From Actinomycetes bacterium (GTDB lineage Bacteria > Actinomycetota > Acidimicrobiia > Acidimicrobiales > RAAP-2), in assembly GCA_021845725.1 (NCBI GenBank), contig JAJZVL010000007.1, positions 1-64,000 of the forward strand: 64,000 nucleotides of DNA. Reading direction: 5' to 3'. Below, in pieces: positions 33,580 through 42,638 of this stretch (position 1 is its first letter; the number at the start of each line of letters is the position of its first letter). The position numbers and the translations under genes are program-made. The notes under the pieces were generated by a model. That model had not been told where the DNA came from. It did not search any database and worked only from the letters and a program-made list of their open reading frames with translations.

Positions 33580-34484
33580 GCGTCGTCGCCGACCCTTCGC
33601 TTGGCCTTCCAGAGGCGCGCGAGGGACTCCAGCTGGAGCGCCCGCGGCGCCACGGAGTGCTGCGTGCGCTCTGGAAGCACCCCCGCGGGCGGATCGGGTG
33701 CGTGCTGGTGGGCCTGGTCGTGCTGCTGGCCATCGCCGGGGCGACGGGCCTCACCCCCTACAGCCCGCAGCTGCAGAACCCCCTCGCGGTCTTGAAGGCC
33801 CCGAGCCTCGCCCATCCCCTGGGTACGGACCAGTTCGGCCGGGACGAGCTGTCGATGGTGTTCCAGGGCCTGTTCGTCTCGCTCGAGATCGCGTGCCTCG
33901 CCGTGGCGATTGCCGGTGTGGTGGGCACCGTCGCGGGCATCGTTGCCGGCTACCTCGGGCGCTGGCCCTCGGCCGTGATCATGCGCGTCACCGACATGCT
34001 CTTCGCGATCCCGGCGATCCTGATGGCGCTGGCGATCGTCACGGCGCTCGGGCCGGGCTGGCTGAACACCGCGCTTGCGATCGGCGTCGGGTACATCCCC
34101 ATCTTCGTGCGCATCGTGCGGGGGCCGGTGCTCTCGCTGCGCGAGTCGGCCTACGTGCGCGCCGGCCGGGTGCTCGGGTTCTCGAACGTGCGCCTGCTGT
34201 TTCGCCACGTGCTGCCGAACGTCGCGGGCATCGTGGCGGTCCAGGTCATGATGGCGCTCGCCTGGTCGATCCTCGCAGAGGCGGCGCTGAGCTTCCTCGG
34301 GCTCGGTCCGCCGCCGCCGATGGCGTCGCTCGGGGAGATGGTGAGCCAGTCGAGCTCGCTTGCCGCCACGGCATGGTGGACCCTCGCCGCCCCATCGATC
34401 GCCATCGTGATGGCGGTGATCGGTTTCAACCTGCTCGGTGACGGGCTGCGAGACGCCGTCGACCCTCGGACCCAGAGCCGATAG
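33576..34484 (+). CDS. dipeptide-type ABC permease (DppC-like)
   Basis: A 302-residue membrane protein: RRHGVLRALWKHPRGRIGCVLVGLVVLLAIAGA at the N-terminus, LAHPLGTDQFGRDELSMV, and the EAA loop (YVRAGRVLGFSNVRLLFRHVLPNVAG). It forms the heterodimeric channel with the preceding gene, overlapping it by 4 nt. The last base of its TAG stop is the first base of the anmK GTG start (34484), indicating tight translational coupling of uptake and phosphorylation. Confidence 0.92.
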   Translation: MSVVADPSLGLPEAREGLQLERPRRHGVLRALWKHPRGRIGCVLVGLVVLLAIAGATGLTPYSPQLQNPLAVLKAPSLAHPLGTDQFGRDELSMVFQGLFVSLEIACLAVAIAGVVGTVAGIVAGYLGRWPSAVIMRVTDMLFAIPAILMALAIVTALGPGWLNTALAIGVGYIPIFVRIVRGPVLSLRESAYVRAGRVLGFSNVRLLFRHVLPNVAGIVAVQVMMALAWSILAEAALSFLGLGPPPPMASLGEMVSQSSSLAATAWWTLAAPSIAIVMAVIGFNLLGDGLRDAVDPRTQSR

Positions 34485-35728
34485 TGGGCCGCCGGATGCG
34501 AGTGCTCGGGATGATCTCGGGGACCTCCTACGACGCGGTCGAGGCGGTGATCGCCGACTTCGAGCATGACGGCGACGCGATCGTGTGCGATATGGTCGCG
34601 CACCGCTCGGTCCCCTACCCCTCGGTGCTGCGATCGGACATCGCGGCCGTGCTCCCCCCGGGCACCACCACGATCGGGGAGGTCTGCAGCCTCGACGTGC
34701 GCATCGGCCAGCACTTCGGTGACGTGGCCAAGGCACTGTGCGACGAGCACGTCGGCGTCGACGCGGTGTGCTCCCACGGCCAGACGGTCTTCCACTGGGT
34801 GCAAGGCGGCGTCGCCAGAGGCTGCGTCCAGCTCGGCCAGCCCGCGTGGATCGCCGCGCGCACGGGGCTGCCTGTGGTGAGCGACGTGCGCAACGCAGAC
34901 ATCGCGGCGGGGGGGCAGGGGGCGCCGCTCGTGAGCCTTCTCGACGTGCTGCTGCTCGCGGGGTCGCCGCCCGCAGCCGGGCCGGTCGGCTCGCTCAACT
35001 TGGGCGGCATCGCCAACGTGACGGTCGTGGGGCCGCCCGGCAGCGGGTTCGGCCCACCCATCGCCTTCGACATCGGCCCCGCGAACGCGTTGCTCGACGC
35101 CGCGGTGCAGTGGCTGACGCACGGTGCCGAGTACTTCGATCGCGACGGCGCGCTCGCGGCTCGCGGCACGGTCGACGATGCGCTCGTCGCCCGGCTGCTC
35201 GACCACCCCTACTTCGACGCGCCGCCGCCCAAGTCGACGGGGAAGGAGGACTTCAACCTCGCGTACCTCGAGGAGAAGATGGCCGGCGCGGCGTACGCGC
35301 CAGAGGACCTCCTGGCGTCGCTGACCGCAGCCACGGCGCAGATCGTCGCGGGCGCCCTCCGACGGATGGGCGTGCGCGACCTCTACGTCGCCGGCGGCGG
35401 CACGCGCAACCCGACGCTGATGCGGTCGCTCGCGGAGCGGCTTCCCGGCGTCACGCTGCGGTCGACCGATGCCCTCGGTGTCGCCGAGGAGGCCAAGGAG
35501 GCGCTGCTGCTCGCGCTCATCGGCTTCCTCACGCTCACGGGCGTTCCTGCGACCATCCCGTCGTGCACCGGTGCCCGCCGCCCGAGCGTGCTCGGCGTGA
35601 TCACCCCGGGCGCCCACGGGCTCCCCCCGGGCGCCGGGGGGGACCCTGCCCACGGACGGGTGCCGAGCCGCTTGACCGTCCGCACGCCGCTCGACCGGTC
35701 CTCGAGCCGTCCGGTGCAGCTCAGGTGA
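34484..35728 (+). CDS. anmK: anhydro-N-acetylmuramic acid kinase
   Basis: A 414-residue kinase: LGMISGTSYDAVEAVIADF at the start (phosphate-binding), CSHGQTVFHW, QGAPLVSLLDVLLL, NLGGIANVTVV, FDIGPANALLDA, STGKEDFNLAYL and VAGGGTRNPTLM are all AnmK signatures. It hydrolyses the 1,6-anhydro bond and phosphorylates, giving MurNAc-6-P, the substrate of MurQ encoded downstream. The C-terminal 40 residues (HGLPPGAGGDPAHGRVPS...) are low complexity. Being inside the importer operon, it acts on anhydro-muropeptide sugar coming in. GTG start at 34484; the stop overlaps the next gene by 4 nt. Confidence 0.93.
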   Translation: MGRRMRVLGMISGTSYDAVEAVIADFEHDGDAIVCDMVAHRSVPYPSVLRSDIAAVLPPGTTTIGEVCSLDVRIGQHFGDVAKALCDEHVGVDAVCSHGQTVFHWVQGGVARGCVQLGQPAWIAARTGLPVVSDVRNADIAAGGQGAPLVSLLDVLLLAGSPPAAGPVGSLNLGGIANVTVVGPPGSGFGPPIAFDIGPANALLDAAVQWLTHGAEYFDRDGALAARGTVDDALVARLLDHPYFDAPPPKSTGKEDFNLAYLEEKMAGAAYAPEDLLASLTAATAQIVAGALRRMGVRDLYVAGGGTRNPTLMRSLAERLPGVTLRSTDALGVAEEAKEALLLALIGFLTLTGVPATIPSCTGARRPSVLGVITPGAHGLPPGAGGDPAHGRVPSRLTVRTPLDRSSSRPVQLR

Positions 35729-36801
35729 CCGAGCCGCTGCTCTCGCTGCGGGGTGTACGCATCGGCACCGTCGATCGCCACCGGAGCCACCGGAGCCTCC
35801 CGAGCCACCCGAGCCTCCCGAGCCACCGGAGCCACCGGAGCCAGCAGGGACAGCCGGGACAGCCGGGACAGCCGGGACGGCCGAGCCGGAGCGTCGACAT
35901 CGTGCGCGGCGTGGACCTCGACGTCATGGCGGGCGAGAAGCTCGGCATCGTGGGGGAGAGCGGCTCGGGCAAGAGCCTGACCGTCCTCTCGGTGCTCAGG
36001 CTGCTCCCAGACCCGCCGGTGCGCCTGCTCGGCGGGTCCATCACCTACGCCGGGCAGGACCTGGCCGCGATGGACGAGAAGCAGCTGGCATCGGTGCGCG
36101 GCAAGGAGATCGCGATGGTCTACCAGGACCCGATGTCGTCCCTGAACCCGTTGCTGCGGGTCTCTACGCAGATCATCGAGACGATGTCGGCCCACGGGGT
36201 GCCCAAGGACACCGCACGCCGGCGCTGCAGGGAGGTGCTGCACCAGGTCGGGATGGCCGACCCCGATCGGGTCGCCGTTGCGTTCCCTCATGAGCTGTCG
36301 GGCGGGATGCTCCAGCGGGTGATGATCGCCATGGCTGTCGCGGTCTCCCCCCGGGTCCTCATCGCCGACGAGCCGACCACCGCGCTCGACGTCACCATCC
36401 AGCGCCAGATCCTGGACCTCGTCGAGGCGCTGCACGAGACATCGGGCATGGCGGTGGTGTGGGTGACCCACGACCTCGGGGTCGTCGCGCAGTTCGTGGA
36501 CCGGGTGCTCGTCATGTACGCCGGCAGGATCGTCGAGCGCGCCTCCACCGCGCAGCTCTTCTCGCGCCCGGCACATCCCTACACGAAAGCGCTGATCGGG
36601 ACGCTGCCCAGGGATGGGGCGGCCCACCGTTCGGCGCTGGTGCAGATCGGTGGCCAGCCGCCCGACCCCGCACGCCTCGGGCAGGGATGCCCGTTTCGCG
36701 ATCGATGCCCGATCGCCGTCGATCGATGCGCACACGAGGAGCCGCCGCTCCTGCCCGCGGGCGAAGACAGCGTGGCAGCCTGCTGGCGAGTCGAAGGATG
36801 A
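35725..36801 (+). CDS. ABC transporter ATPase (DppD/OppD-like)
   Basis: A 358-residue ATPase from GTG 35725. After [19 protein letters not shown] comes an inserted repetitive segment of about 35 residues (His/Arg/Ser-Pro then Gln-Pro-Gly repeats) splitting the first beta strand region from [19 protein letters not shown]. It continues with Walker [18 protein letters not shown]-loop, signature LSGGMLQRV, Walker [14 protein letters not shown] and the C-terminal oligopeptide zinc/iron-sulfur-type Cys motif ([14 protein letters not shown]...). Energises the preceding permeases. The repeat insertion lies in a surface-exposed position, where it may be tolerated. Confidence 0.9.
   Translation: MTEPLLSLRGVRIGTVDRHRSHRSLPSHPSLPSHRSHRSQQGQPGQPGQPGRPSRSVDIVRGVDLDVMAGEKLGIVGESGSGKSLTVLSVLRLLPDPPVRLLGGSITYAGQDLAAMDEKQLASVRGKEIAMVYQDPMSSLNPLLRVSTQIIETMSAHGVPKDTARRRCREVLHQVGMADPDRVAVAFPHELSGGMLQRVMIAMAVAVSPRVLIADEPTTALDVTIQRQILDLVEALHETSGMAVVWVTHDLGVVAQFVDRVLVMYAGRIVERASTAQLFSRPAHPYTKALIGTLPRDGAAHRSALVQIGGQPPDPARLGQGCPFRDRCPIAVDRCAHEEPPLLPAGEDSVAACWRVEG
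35781..35880 (+). repeat. in-frame repeat insertion in the DppD-like ATPase
   Basis: Repeating CCGGAGCCA/CCCGAGCCT-type 9-mers, followed by four AGCCGGGAC-type 9-mers. They encode a low-complexity insertion near residue 20-53. Confidence 0.85.
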
Positions 36802-36805
36802 AAGG

Positions 36806-37813
36806 ATGAGCGGCGACATCGTCCTCCAGGCGACGGCGGTCGAGAAGGAGTACCCCGCGCGCGGGGGCCCTGCGGTCCGGGCGTTGCGCGGGGTGACCCT
36901 GCAGGTCGAGCGGGCGTCCACGCTCGGGGTCGTCGGGGAGAGCGGCTGCGGCAAGTCGACGCTGGCGCGGCTCATGGTCGGTCTCGAGACCCCGACGCGG
37001 GGCCGCATCGAGGTGATGGGGCACGCGCTCGAGCCGGGTCGTGCGCTGGCCCGACAGATCCAGCTCGTGTTCCAGGACCCCTTCTCGTCGCTCAACCCCC
37101 GGATCACGGTCGCCAAGGCGCTCCAGGAGGTGCTCGTCGTCCACCGCCTCGGGTCCACTCGGACGCAGCGACAGTCTCGCGTCGACGAGCTGCTCGGCCT
37201 GGTCGCGCTGAGCCCCCGCTATCGCGATCGGTACCCCCACGAGCTCTCCGGCGGCCAGGCGCAGCGGGTGGCGATCGCCAGGGCGCTGGCGGTGGAGCCG
37301 AAGATCCTGGTCCTCGACGAGCCCACCTCGGCACTCGACGTGTCGGTGCGGGCGGAGATCCTGAACCTGCTCGTCCGCCTGCAGGACCAGCTCGACCTCT
37401 CGTACGTCTTCATCAGCCACGACCTGGCGATGGTCCGCCACGTGAGCGACGTCATCGCCGTGATGTACCTCGGAGAGGTCGTCGAGCACGGACCCTACGG
37501 CGAGGTGCTCGACGCGCCGTGCCACCCCTACACCCGTGCCCTGGCCGCCGCGATCCCGGTGCCCGACCCCACCCGGCGGGCGGACCCGAGCGCGCTCGAG
37601 GTGAGCGGGCGCCCCGACGCCGCGCGAGAGCCACTCGGCGGCGCGACGGGCTGCCCGTACCTGGGCCGGTGCCCGGACGCCGAGGCGGTCTGCGCCGAGC
37701 AGCATCCGGCCTTGCGCCCGATCGAGCCGGACCACACCGTCGCGTGCCACGTGGCCCTGCGCGCGCCGCGTCGTGCGCCGAGGGGACCTCTCGTCGAGCG
37801 AGCGCCGTCGTGA
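36806..37813 (+). CDS. ABC transporter ATPase (DppF/OppF-like)
   Basis: A 335-residue ATPase from ATG 36806: KEYPARGGPAVRALRGVTLQV, Walker A GESGCGKS, FQDPFSSLNP, signature LSGGQAQRV, Walker B ILVLDEPTSALDV, and the C-terminal CPYLGRCPDAEAVC Cys-rich motif. It forms the heterodimeric motor with the preceding ATPase. An ATG at 36798 overlaps the upstream stop but is out of frame. The stop overlaps murQ, coupling both. Confidence 0.92.
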   Translation: MSGDIVLQATAVEKEYPARGGPAVRALRGVTLQVERASTLGVVGESGCGKSTLARLMVGLETPTRGRIEVMGHALEPGRALARQIQLVFQDPFSSLNPRITVAKALQEVLVVHRLGSTRTQRQSRVDELLGLVALSPRYRDRYPHELSGGQAQRVAIARALAVEPKILVLDEPTSALDVSVRAEILNLLVRLQDQLDLSYVFISHDLAMVRHVSDVIAVMYLGEVVEHGPYGEVLDAPCHPYTRALAAAIPVPDPTRRADPSALEVSGRPDAAREPLGGATGCPYLGRCPDAEAVCAEQHPALRPIEPDHTVACHVALRAPRRAPRGPLVERAPS

Positions 37814-38718
37814 TGCCGCCCACATGGTTCGAGTCCCCCACCGAGGACCGGAACCCTCGGACCACCCAGGTCGAGACCCTCCCGACGCTGGCGCTGCTCG
37901 AGACGATCAACGACGAGGACGCCACGGTGGCCGCGGCGGTCAGGGCGGCGCTGCCGGCGCTCTCTCGCCTCGTGGACGAGACGGTGCGCCGGGTTCGCCG
38001 GGGCGGGCGCGTGCACTACTTCGGCGCGGGCACCTCGGGACGTCTGGGCCTGCTCGACGCGGCCGAGCTGATCCCCACCTTCGGGGTCTCCGAGGACCTC
38101 GTCGTCGCGCACCTCGCCGGCGGGGACGCCGCCATGCGCCGGCCGATCGAAGGGGCGGAGGACGACCGAGCGCTCGGTGTGAGAGACGCCCAGGCGGTCG
38201 GGCCCGAAGACGTCGCCGTCGGGCTCACGGCGTCGGGACGGACCCCGTATGTGGGCGCTGCGCTGCGGCATGCCGGAGAGCGCGGCGCGTGCACGGCCCT
38301 CGTGACCGCGAACCCTCGTGGGGAGCTGGCTGCCGCCTGCGACATCGTGATCTGCGCGGACACCGGACCTGAGGTCATCGCCGGGTCGACGAGGATGAAG
38401 GCGGGGACGGCGGAGAAGCTCGTCTTGAACTCGTACTCGACCGCGGTCATGGTGCGCCTGGGGATGACGTGGTCGAACCTGATGGTGAACATGCGCGTCA
38501 CGAACGCGAAGCTCCGACGTCGTGCGTTGCGGCTCCTGCACCAGGCGACGGGCGTCGACCTGGCCCGGTGCGAGGCCGCGCTGGAAGCGGCAGGCGGGGA
38601 AGCCAAGGTGGCGCTGGTCAGCCTCATGACCGGCGCCAGCGCCGCGGTCGCCGACCAGGAGCTGCGCCGGGCGGACGGGGTGATCGCCTCGGCGATCGAG
38701 CGGCTGGGACGGCGCTAG
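37813..38718 (+). CDS. murQ: N-acetylmuramic acid 6-phosphate etherase
   Basis: A 301-residue SIS-fold enzyme: TEDRNPRTTQVETLPTLALLETINDEDATVAAAV at the start, GRVHYFGAGTSGRLGLLDAAELIPTFG, the GAEDD region, and GPEVIAGSTRMKAGTAEKLVLN, all MurQ signatures including the catalytic Glu region. It cleaves the D-lactyl ether of MurNAc-6-P, giving GlcNAc-6-P for NagA in the divergent operon. ATG at 37813 overlaps the ATPase stop; GTG 37810 is an alternative. It ends the plus-strand operon, 9 bp from the stop of the convergent DUF1707 gene. Confidence 0.94.
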   Translation: MPPTWFESPTEDRNPRTTQVETLPTLALLETINDEDATVAAAVRAALPALSRLVDETVRRVRRGGRVHYFGAGTSGRLGLLDAAELIPTFGVSEDLVVAHLAGGDAAMRRPIEGAEDDRALGVRDAQAVGPEDVAVGLTASGRTPYVGAALRHAGERGACTALVTANPRGELAAACDIVICADTGPEVIAGSTRMKAGTAEKLVLNSYSTAVMVRLGMTWSNLMVNMRVTNAKLRRRALRLLHQATGVDLARCEAALEAAGGEAKVALVSLMTGASAAVADQELRRADGVIASAIERLGRR

Positions 38719-38727
38719 ACGCCGCGA

Positions 38728-39342
38728 TCAGCGGCGCGACAGGAGCGACGCCGCCGCCACCGAGGCGACGGCGAGCGGCCAGAGTGCCCACAGCCCGGTC
38801 GAGATCTGGACGGCGAGGGCCGCGAGCACGACGAAGGCGGCGCTCGCGGCGAGCACCCGCCGGCGCGCGGGATGCAGCACCGGGGCGCCGGACGCAGCGT
38901 CGAGGGCCGGGAGGTCCGCGACGAGACCCTCGAGCTCGTGGAGGTGGCGGCTCCGGAGTGCCGCGTCGATGCGATCGGCGCCCTCCTCGAAGTTCAGGCG
39001 CCCCTCGCCCACCGCCTCGGACAGCCGGTCCACGATCCGGTCCCGATCGAGGTCCGATGCGAGCGCCCTCGCGCGCGGCCTGCTCCCCGGGGTGGGCTTC
39101 GCGCCGAGAGACCGAGCGCCGAGAGACCGGGCACCCGCCGACCGGGCACCCGCCGACCGGGCACCCGCCCTCGATCGGTTCCGGCGGGCGTCGCACCACC
39201 GCCCTGCCCGCTGCCCGCCCATCACCACGACGGCGAAGACGGCCAGCACGACCAGGGGAGCGACCAGCGCGATCGGCCCGATCCAGGGTGCGAAGTGCAA
39301 GTGGCCATACATCGCGTAGTGCCCGAAATGTCCTGACGGCAT
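38728..39342 (-). CDS. DUF1707-domain membrane protein
   Basis: A 204-residue protein with one N-terminal transmembrane helix (IGPIALVAPLVVLAVFAVVVMGG), then an Arg/Ala/Gly repeat region, a DUF1707 domain (about 93-145: ASDLDRDRIVDRLSEAVGEGRLNFEEGADRIDAALRSRHLHELEGLVADLP) and two C-terminal helices. DUF1707 proteins are common in actinobacteria and often paired with sensor or signalling functions, but no clear biochemistry is known. Residues about 57-82 repeat the pattern RSAGA/RSLGA five times, encoded by 15-bp units. It is convergent with murQ. Confidence 0.75.
   Translation of the reverse strand: MPSGHFGHYAMYGHLHFAPWIGPIALVAPLVVLAVFAVVVMGGQRAGRWCDARRNRSRAGARSAGARSAGARSLGARSLGAKPTPGSRPRARALASDLDRDRIVDRLSEAVGEGRLNFEEGADRIDAALRSRHLHELEGLVADLPALDAASGAPVLHPARRRVLAASAAFVVLAALAVQISTGLWALWPLAVASVAAASLLSRR
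39100..39175 (-). repeat. 15-bp in-frame repeats in the DUF1707 gene
   Basis: Five 15-bp units: two CGCCGAGAGACCG-type, then three GCACCCGCCGACCGG, encoding the repeated (R-S-A/L-G-A). Confidence 0.85.
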
Positions 39343-39468
39343 CGACTACCACCTGCCCGTCGGTCTCGACTGCGACCTGCCTGCCGGTCTCGGCAACCGT
39401 GTCGAGCCTACGCGCTCGGGGCCGCGTTCGGCCCGGGTCTTTCGCGAGGTCGATCCTCTCGACAGGGC

Positions 39469-39540
39469 GCCGCGATCGCCGCGAGCGCCGCGATCGCCGC
39501 GAGCGCTGCGTTCGCCGCGAGCACTGCGATCGCCCAGAGC
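39469..39540. repeat. 18-bp tandem repeat upstream of the ParA-like gene
   Basis: Four 18-bp units beginning GCCGCGATCGCCGCGAGC (39469, 39487, 39505, 39523); the first two are identical and the last two diverge. The array ends 66 bp before the ParA-like start. Confidence 0.85.
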
Positions 39541-39606
39541 GCCGTGAAGCGCTCGAGCCGTCCCAGCCCCCCGGTCTCGTGCAGCGGTTAGGCTTTCGTT
39601 GCTTCC

Positions 39607-40191
39607 GTGAACATCGTCGTGAGCAACGTGAAGGGCGGGGTGGGCAAGACCACCACCGCCGTCTACCTCGCCGCCTGCGCGGTCGAGCGGGGTCTTGGTC
39701 CCGTGCTGCTCGTGGACGCGGACCGGCAGGCGTCGTCCGCGGAGTGGCTCGAGGCGCGTCCCATCGAGGGGATCGAGCTGGCGGAGACCCCCTCGGAGCG
39801 GACGGTGGCCCGGGCGATGGAGCGCCACGACGGCCTCGTGGTGGTGGACACCCCCCCGGGTGACGAGCGGATCGTCCGTGCGGCGATCGAGCGGGCGGAC
39901 GCGATCGTCATCCCGACGCGCGCCGGCGGCGTCGAGTACTCCCGCGTGGTCGCGACCGTCGAGATGGTCCCGGAGAAGACCTCCTACGGCGTCGTGGTCT
40001 GCGCGGCCCGGCTCGGCACGAACGACCTCGCCCAGACCCTCGCGTGGTGGGAGTCCGAGAAGGTGCCGATCTGGGGGGTCGTCCCCGAGCGCGTGGCGAT
40101 CGCGAGCGGCCCCGAGGCGCGGCTCAGCCGCGAGGGCGTCGAGACCTACGGCGAGATCCTCCGGCGCGCCCTGCGCCGGCGGTCGCGCTGA
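39607..40191 (+). CDS. ParA/MinD-family ATPase, stand-alone
   Basis: A 194-residue ATPase: deviant Walker A KGGVGKTT at about residues 9-16, switch I DADRQASSAEW, Walker B VVVDTPPGDE. It matches the short soluble ParA type, with no N-terminal helix-turn-helix. There is no ParB gene beside it and no parS-like palindrome was noticed. It could position a protein or complex rather than DNA. Start GTG 39607. It lies between the cell-wall recycling and selenocysteine loci, and its stop faces selA 45 bp away. Confidence 0.88.
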   Translation: MNIVVSNVKGGVGKTTTAVYLAACAVERGLGPVLLVDADRQASSAEWLEARPIEGIELAETPSERTVARAMERHDGLVVVDTPPGDERIVRAAIERADAIVIPTRAGGVEYSRVVATVEMVPEKTSYGVVVCAARLGTNDLAQTLAWWESEKVPIWGVVPERVAIASGPEARLSREGVETYGEILRRALRRRSR

Positions 40192-40236
40192 TCGGCCCAG
40201 CCCCCGAGCCCCGCCGCCGACCCTCGACCCCCCAGC

Positions 40237-41607
40237 TCAGGCGCCGTCCGCGCCGAGCGCCGCAAGGGCGGCGTCCGCGACCAGCGCGTCGTCCGCCGGG
40301 TCCACGGTGCGCAGGTCGAGGACAGTCCGACCCTCATGCACGCGCGCGACGACGGGCACCTCGGCCCTGCGCAGCGCCGCACGGCGGTCGCCGGAAAGGG
40401 CGATGCCCGCGGAGCCGATCTCGAGGCCCGGCAGCGAGCCCCCGCCGGGGACCGAGCTGCAGCGCACGACCTCGCCGACCCCGAGCGCCTCGGCCCTGCC
40501 GAGCAGCTCGTCGACCGGGACCTGGGCCATGCGCCAGAGGGCGATCGCGTCGCCGTCGCGCCGCAGGTAGGCGAGGGCCGTGTCCTGGAGGGCTTCGAGC
40601 ACGAGGCCGCCGGGCCGCAGCGCCCGGGCGAGGGGGTGGCGGGCGCACGCGGCGACGAGGTCTCGCCGCCCGGCGATCACCCCTGACTGGGGACCTCCGA
40701 GGAGCTTGTCCCCCGAGAAGGTGACGAGCGCGGCGCCGCGCTCGAGCGACTGGCGTGCCGCAGGCTCGCCGCGCAGCCATGGCGGCGTGCCGTCCCGGAG
40801 CCACGGGGTGGTCTCGTCGAGGAGGCCCGAGCCGATGTCGAAGACGACCGGCGGACCCAGAGTGGCGAGCTCTCGGACGCCCACCTCCTCGGTGAACCCC
40901 ACCATCTGGTAGTTGGAGCGGTGGACCTTGAGCACGAGCCCGACCGGCGGGCCGTCCGCGTCGAGCGCGCGCTGGTAGTCGGAGAGCCGGGTCCGGTTGG
41001 TCGTGCCGACCTCTGCGAGCGTCGCACCGGAGGCCGAGAGGACCTCGGGGATCCGGAAGCCCCCGCCGATCTCGACCAGCTCCCCCCGGCTGACGGGCAC
41101 CCGGGTGCCGGAGGCGAGCGCGCTGAGCACGAGCAGCACCGCCGAGGCGCCGTTGTTGACGACGAGAGCGGCTTCCGCCCCGCACGCGAGCGCGAGCAGC
41201 CTGGCGGCGTGGTCGCTCCTCGAGCCCCGCTGGCCGGTCGACAGGTCGAGCTCCACGTTCGCGTAGCGCGCGGGCGCGCCCCTTCGGGCGAGCGAGACGG
41301 GCGCCCGGCCGAGGTTCGTGTGGAGGAGCACGCCGGTCGCGTTGACCACCTGGCGGAGCAGGGCTGCTGCATAGCGCTCTGCCGCGCTCGCAGCCCGTGT
41401 GGCCGCGGTCGCCGGGTCCCCCGAGGCGATCGCGTGGCGTGCGGCCTCGACGAGGACGGGGTGAGGGAGGCCGGATGTGGCCATGGAGCGTGCGAGCGCG
41501 TCGACCGAGGGTGGGCGGGGCCTCCGGGCCTCGGCGCCGAACGCGCTGCCCGGTGCGCCCGGTGCACCCGGTGTGCCCGGTGTGCCCGGTGTGCCCGGTG
41601 CGCTCAC
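40237..41607 (-). CDS. selA: L-seryl-tRNA(Sec) selenium transferase
   Basis: A 456-residue PLP enzyme: VVNATGVLLHTNLGRAPV, LVVNNGASAVLLVLSAL, LKVHRSNYQMVGFTEEV, VFDIGSGLLDE and the PLP-binding Lys in FSGDKLLGGPQ are SelA signatures. It converts seryl-tRNA(Sec) to selenocysteyl-tRNA(Sec) using selenophosphate from SelD. The start overlaps the stop of selD by 4 nt. The N-terminus carries a repetitive GTPGTPGTPGAPGAPG, encoded by GTGCCCGGT-type 9-bp units. This is not part of the catalytic fold. Confidence 0.93.
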   Translation of the reverse strand: MSAPGTPGTPGTPGAPGAPGSAFGAEARRPRPPSVDALARSMATSGLPHPVLVEAARHAIASGDPATAATRAASAAERYAAALLRQVVNATGVLLHTNLGRAPVSLARRGAPARYANVELDLSTGQRGSRSDHAARLLALACGAEAALVVNNGASAVLLVLSALASGTRVPVSRGELVEIGGGFRIPEVLSASGATLAEVGTTNRTRLSDYQRALDADGPPVGLVLKVHRSNYQMVGFTEEVGVRELATLGPPVVFDIGSGLLDETTPWLRDGTPPWLRGEPAARQSLERGAALVTFSGDKLLGGPQSGVIAGRRDLVAACARHPLARALRPGGLVLEALQDTALAYLRRDGDAIALWRMAQVPVDELLGRAEALGVGEVVRCSSVPGGGSLPGLEIGSAGIALSGDRRAALRRAEVPVVARVHEGRTVLDLRTVDPADDALVADAALAALGADGA

Positions 41608-42638
41608 CCGAGCACCACGCCGGGGCCGTTGCCTGCGACCTCGCCGATGGTGACGAACCCGGTGCCGGCGAGGATCGGCACGGCATCGGGGTCGACGGTG
41701 GCGAGCAGGCCGCCGGAGGTCTGGGGATCGAAGGCGAGCGCGTCTCGTGCCGGTGTGGCAGAGGACTCCACGCGACCCTGGAGGTGGTCGCGGTTCCTAC
41801 GGTCGCCGCCGGTGCGCACGCCTCGGGCCGCGGCGTCGAGCGCGCCGGGGTAGAGGGGGAGCGCGCCGGCATCCAGCACCAGCGTGACGTCCGATCGCTC
41901 CGCGACCTCCCAGCCGTGGCCGAGGAGCCCGAAGCCGGTTACGTCGGTCACCGCGCCGACCGCCGGGCCGAGGTCCTGGAGGGCGAGGGAGGCTTCCTTG
42001 TTCAGCGTCTTCATCCCCACGACCGTCGCACGCCGCTCGGCGGGCGTCCCGTCCTGGAGGACGATCCCGGTCCCGAGGGGCTTCGAGAGCACCACCACCT
42101 GGCCGGGGCGGGCCCCCCGCTTGGTCAGGATGTGCTCGGGGTGCACGAGACCCTGGACCGCGAGGCCGAAGATCGGCTCTGCGGAGCGGATCGTGTGGCC
42201 GCCCGCCACGACCCCGCCGGCCTCTGCGACCACGGCGGCCGCCGAAGAGAGGATCGCGTCGATCACCTGGGAGGGGAGGTGCTCGGGGAACGCGGCGACG
42301 TTCAGTGCGAGCACGACCCGCCCGCCCATCGCGAAGATGTCGCTGCACGCGTTGGCGGCCGCGATCGCCCCGTAGTCGGCGGGGTCGGGGACCACCGGGG
42401 GAAAGAAGTCGGTCGTCGAGACGAGCGCGAGGCCGTCGCCAAGGGAGAGCACCGCCGCGTCGTCGAACGCGTCGAGCCCGACGAGGAGCGTGCCGTCGCT
42501 CCTGCGGGCCGCCAGGGTCCGAAGCAGCATGTCGAGAGGTCCTGCACCCCACTTGGCCGCACAGCCGCCGCAGGTGGTCCACTCGGTGAGGTCGAAGGCG
42601 GCCGGAGCCGGCGTCTCGGGGGCGTTCAGCTCGGTCAT
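41604..42638 (-). CDS. selD: selenophosphate synthetase
   Basis: A 344-residue enzyme: TEWTTCGGCAAKWG has the catalytic Cys (position used by Sec in some orthologues) and Lys. DDAAVLSLGDGLALVSTTDFFPPVV and ANACSDIFAMGG bind ATP and metal; GGHTIRSAEP and DVTGFGLLGH complete the family signature. It makes selenophosphate from selenide and ATP. Cys, not Sec, sits at the active site, so translation does not need recoding. It overlaps selB by 4 nt at its start and selA by 4 nt at its stop. Confidence 0.95.
   Translation of the reverse strand: MTELNAPETPAPAAFDLTEWTTCGGCAAKWGAGPLDMLLRTLAARRSDGTLLVGLDAFDDAAVLSLGDGLALVSTTDFFPPVVPDPADYGAIAAANACSDIFAMGGRVVLALNVAAFPEHLPSQVIDAILSSAAAVVAEAGGVVAGGHTIRSAEPIFGLAVQGLVHPEHILTKRGARPGQVVVLSKPLGTGIVLQDGTPAERRATVVGMKTLNKEASLALQDLGPAVGAVTDVTGFGLLGHGWEVAERSDVTLVLDAGALPLYPGALDAAARGVRTGGDRRNRDHLQGRVESSATPARDALAFDPQTSGGLLATVDPDAVPILAGTGFVTIGEVAGNGPGVVLG

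Noticed and set aside
39469-39540. 18-bp repeats before the ParA-like gene as iteron or parS sites
   Set aside because: They are not palindromic, degrade quickly along the array, and no ParB or replication gene is near.
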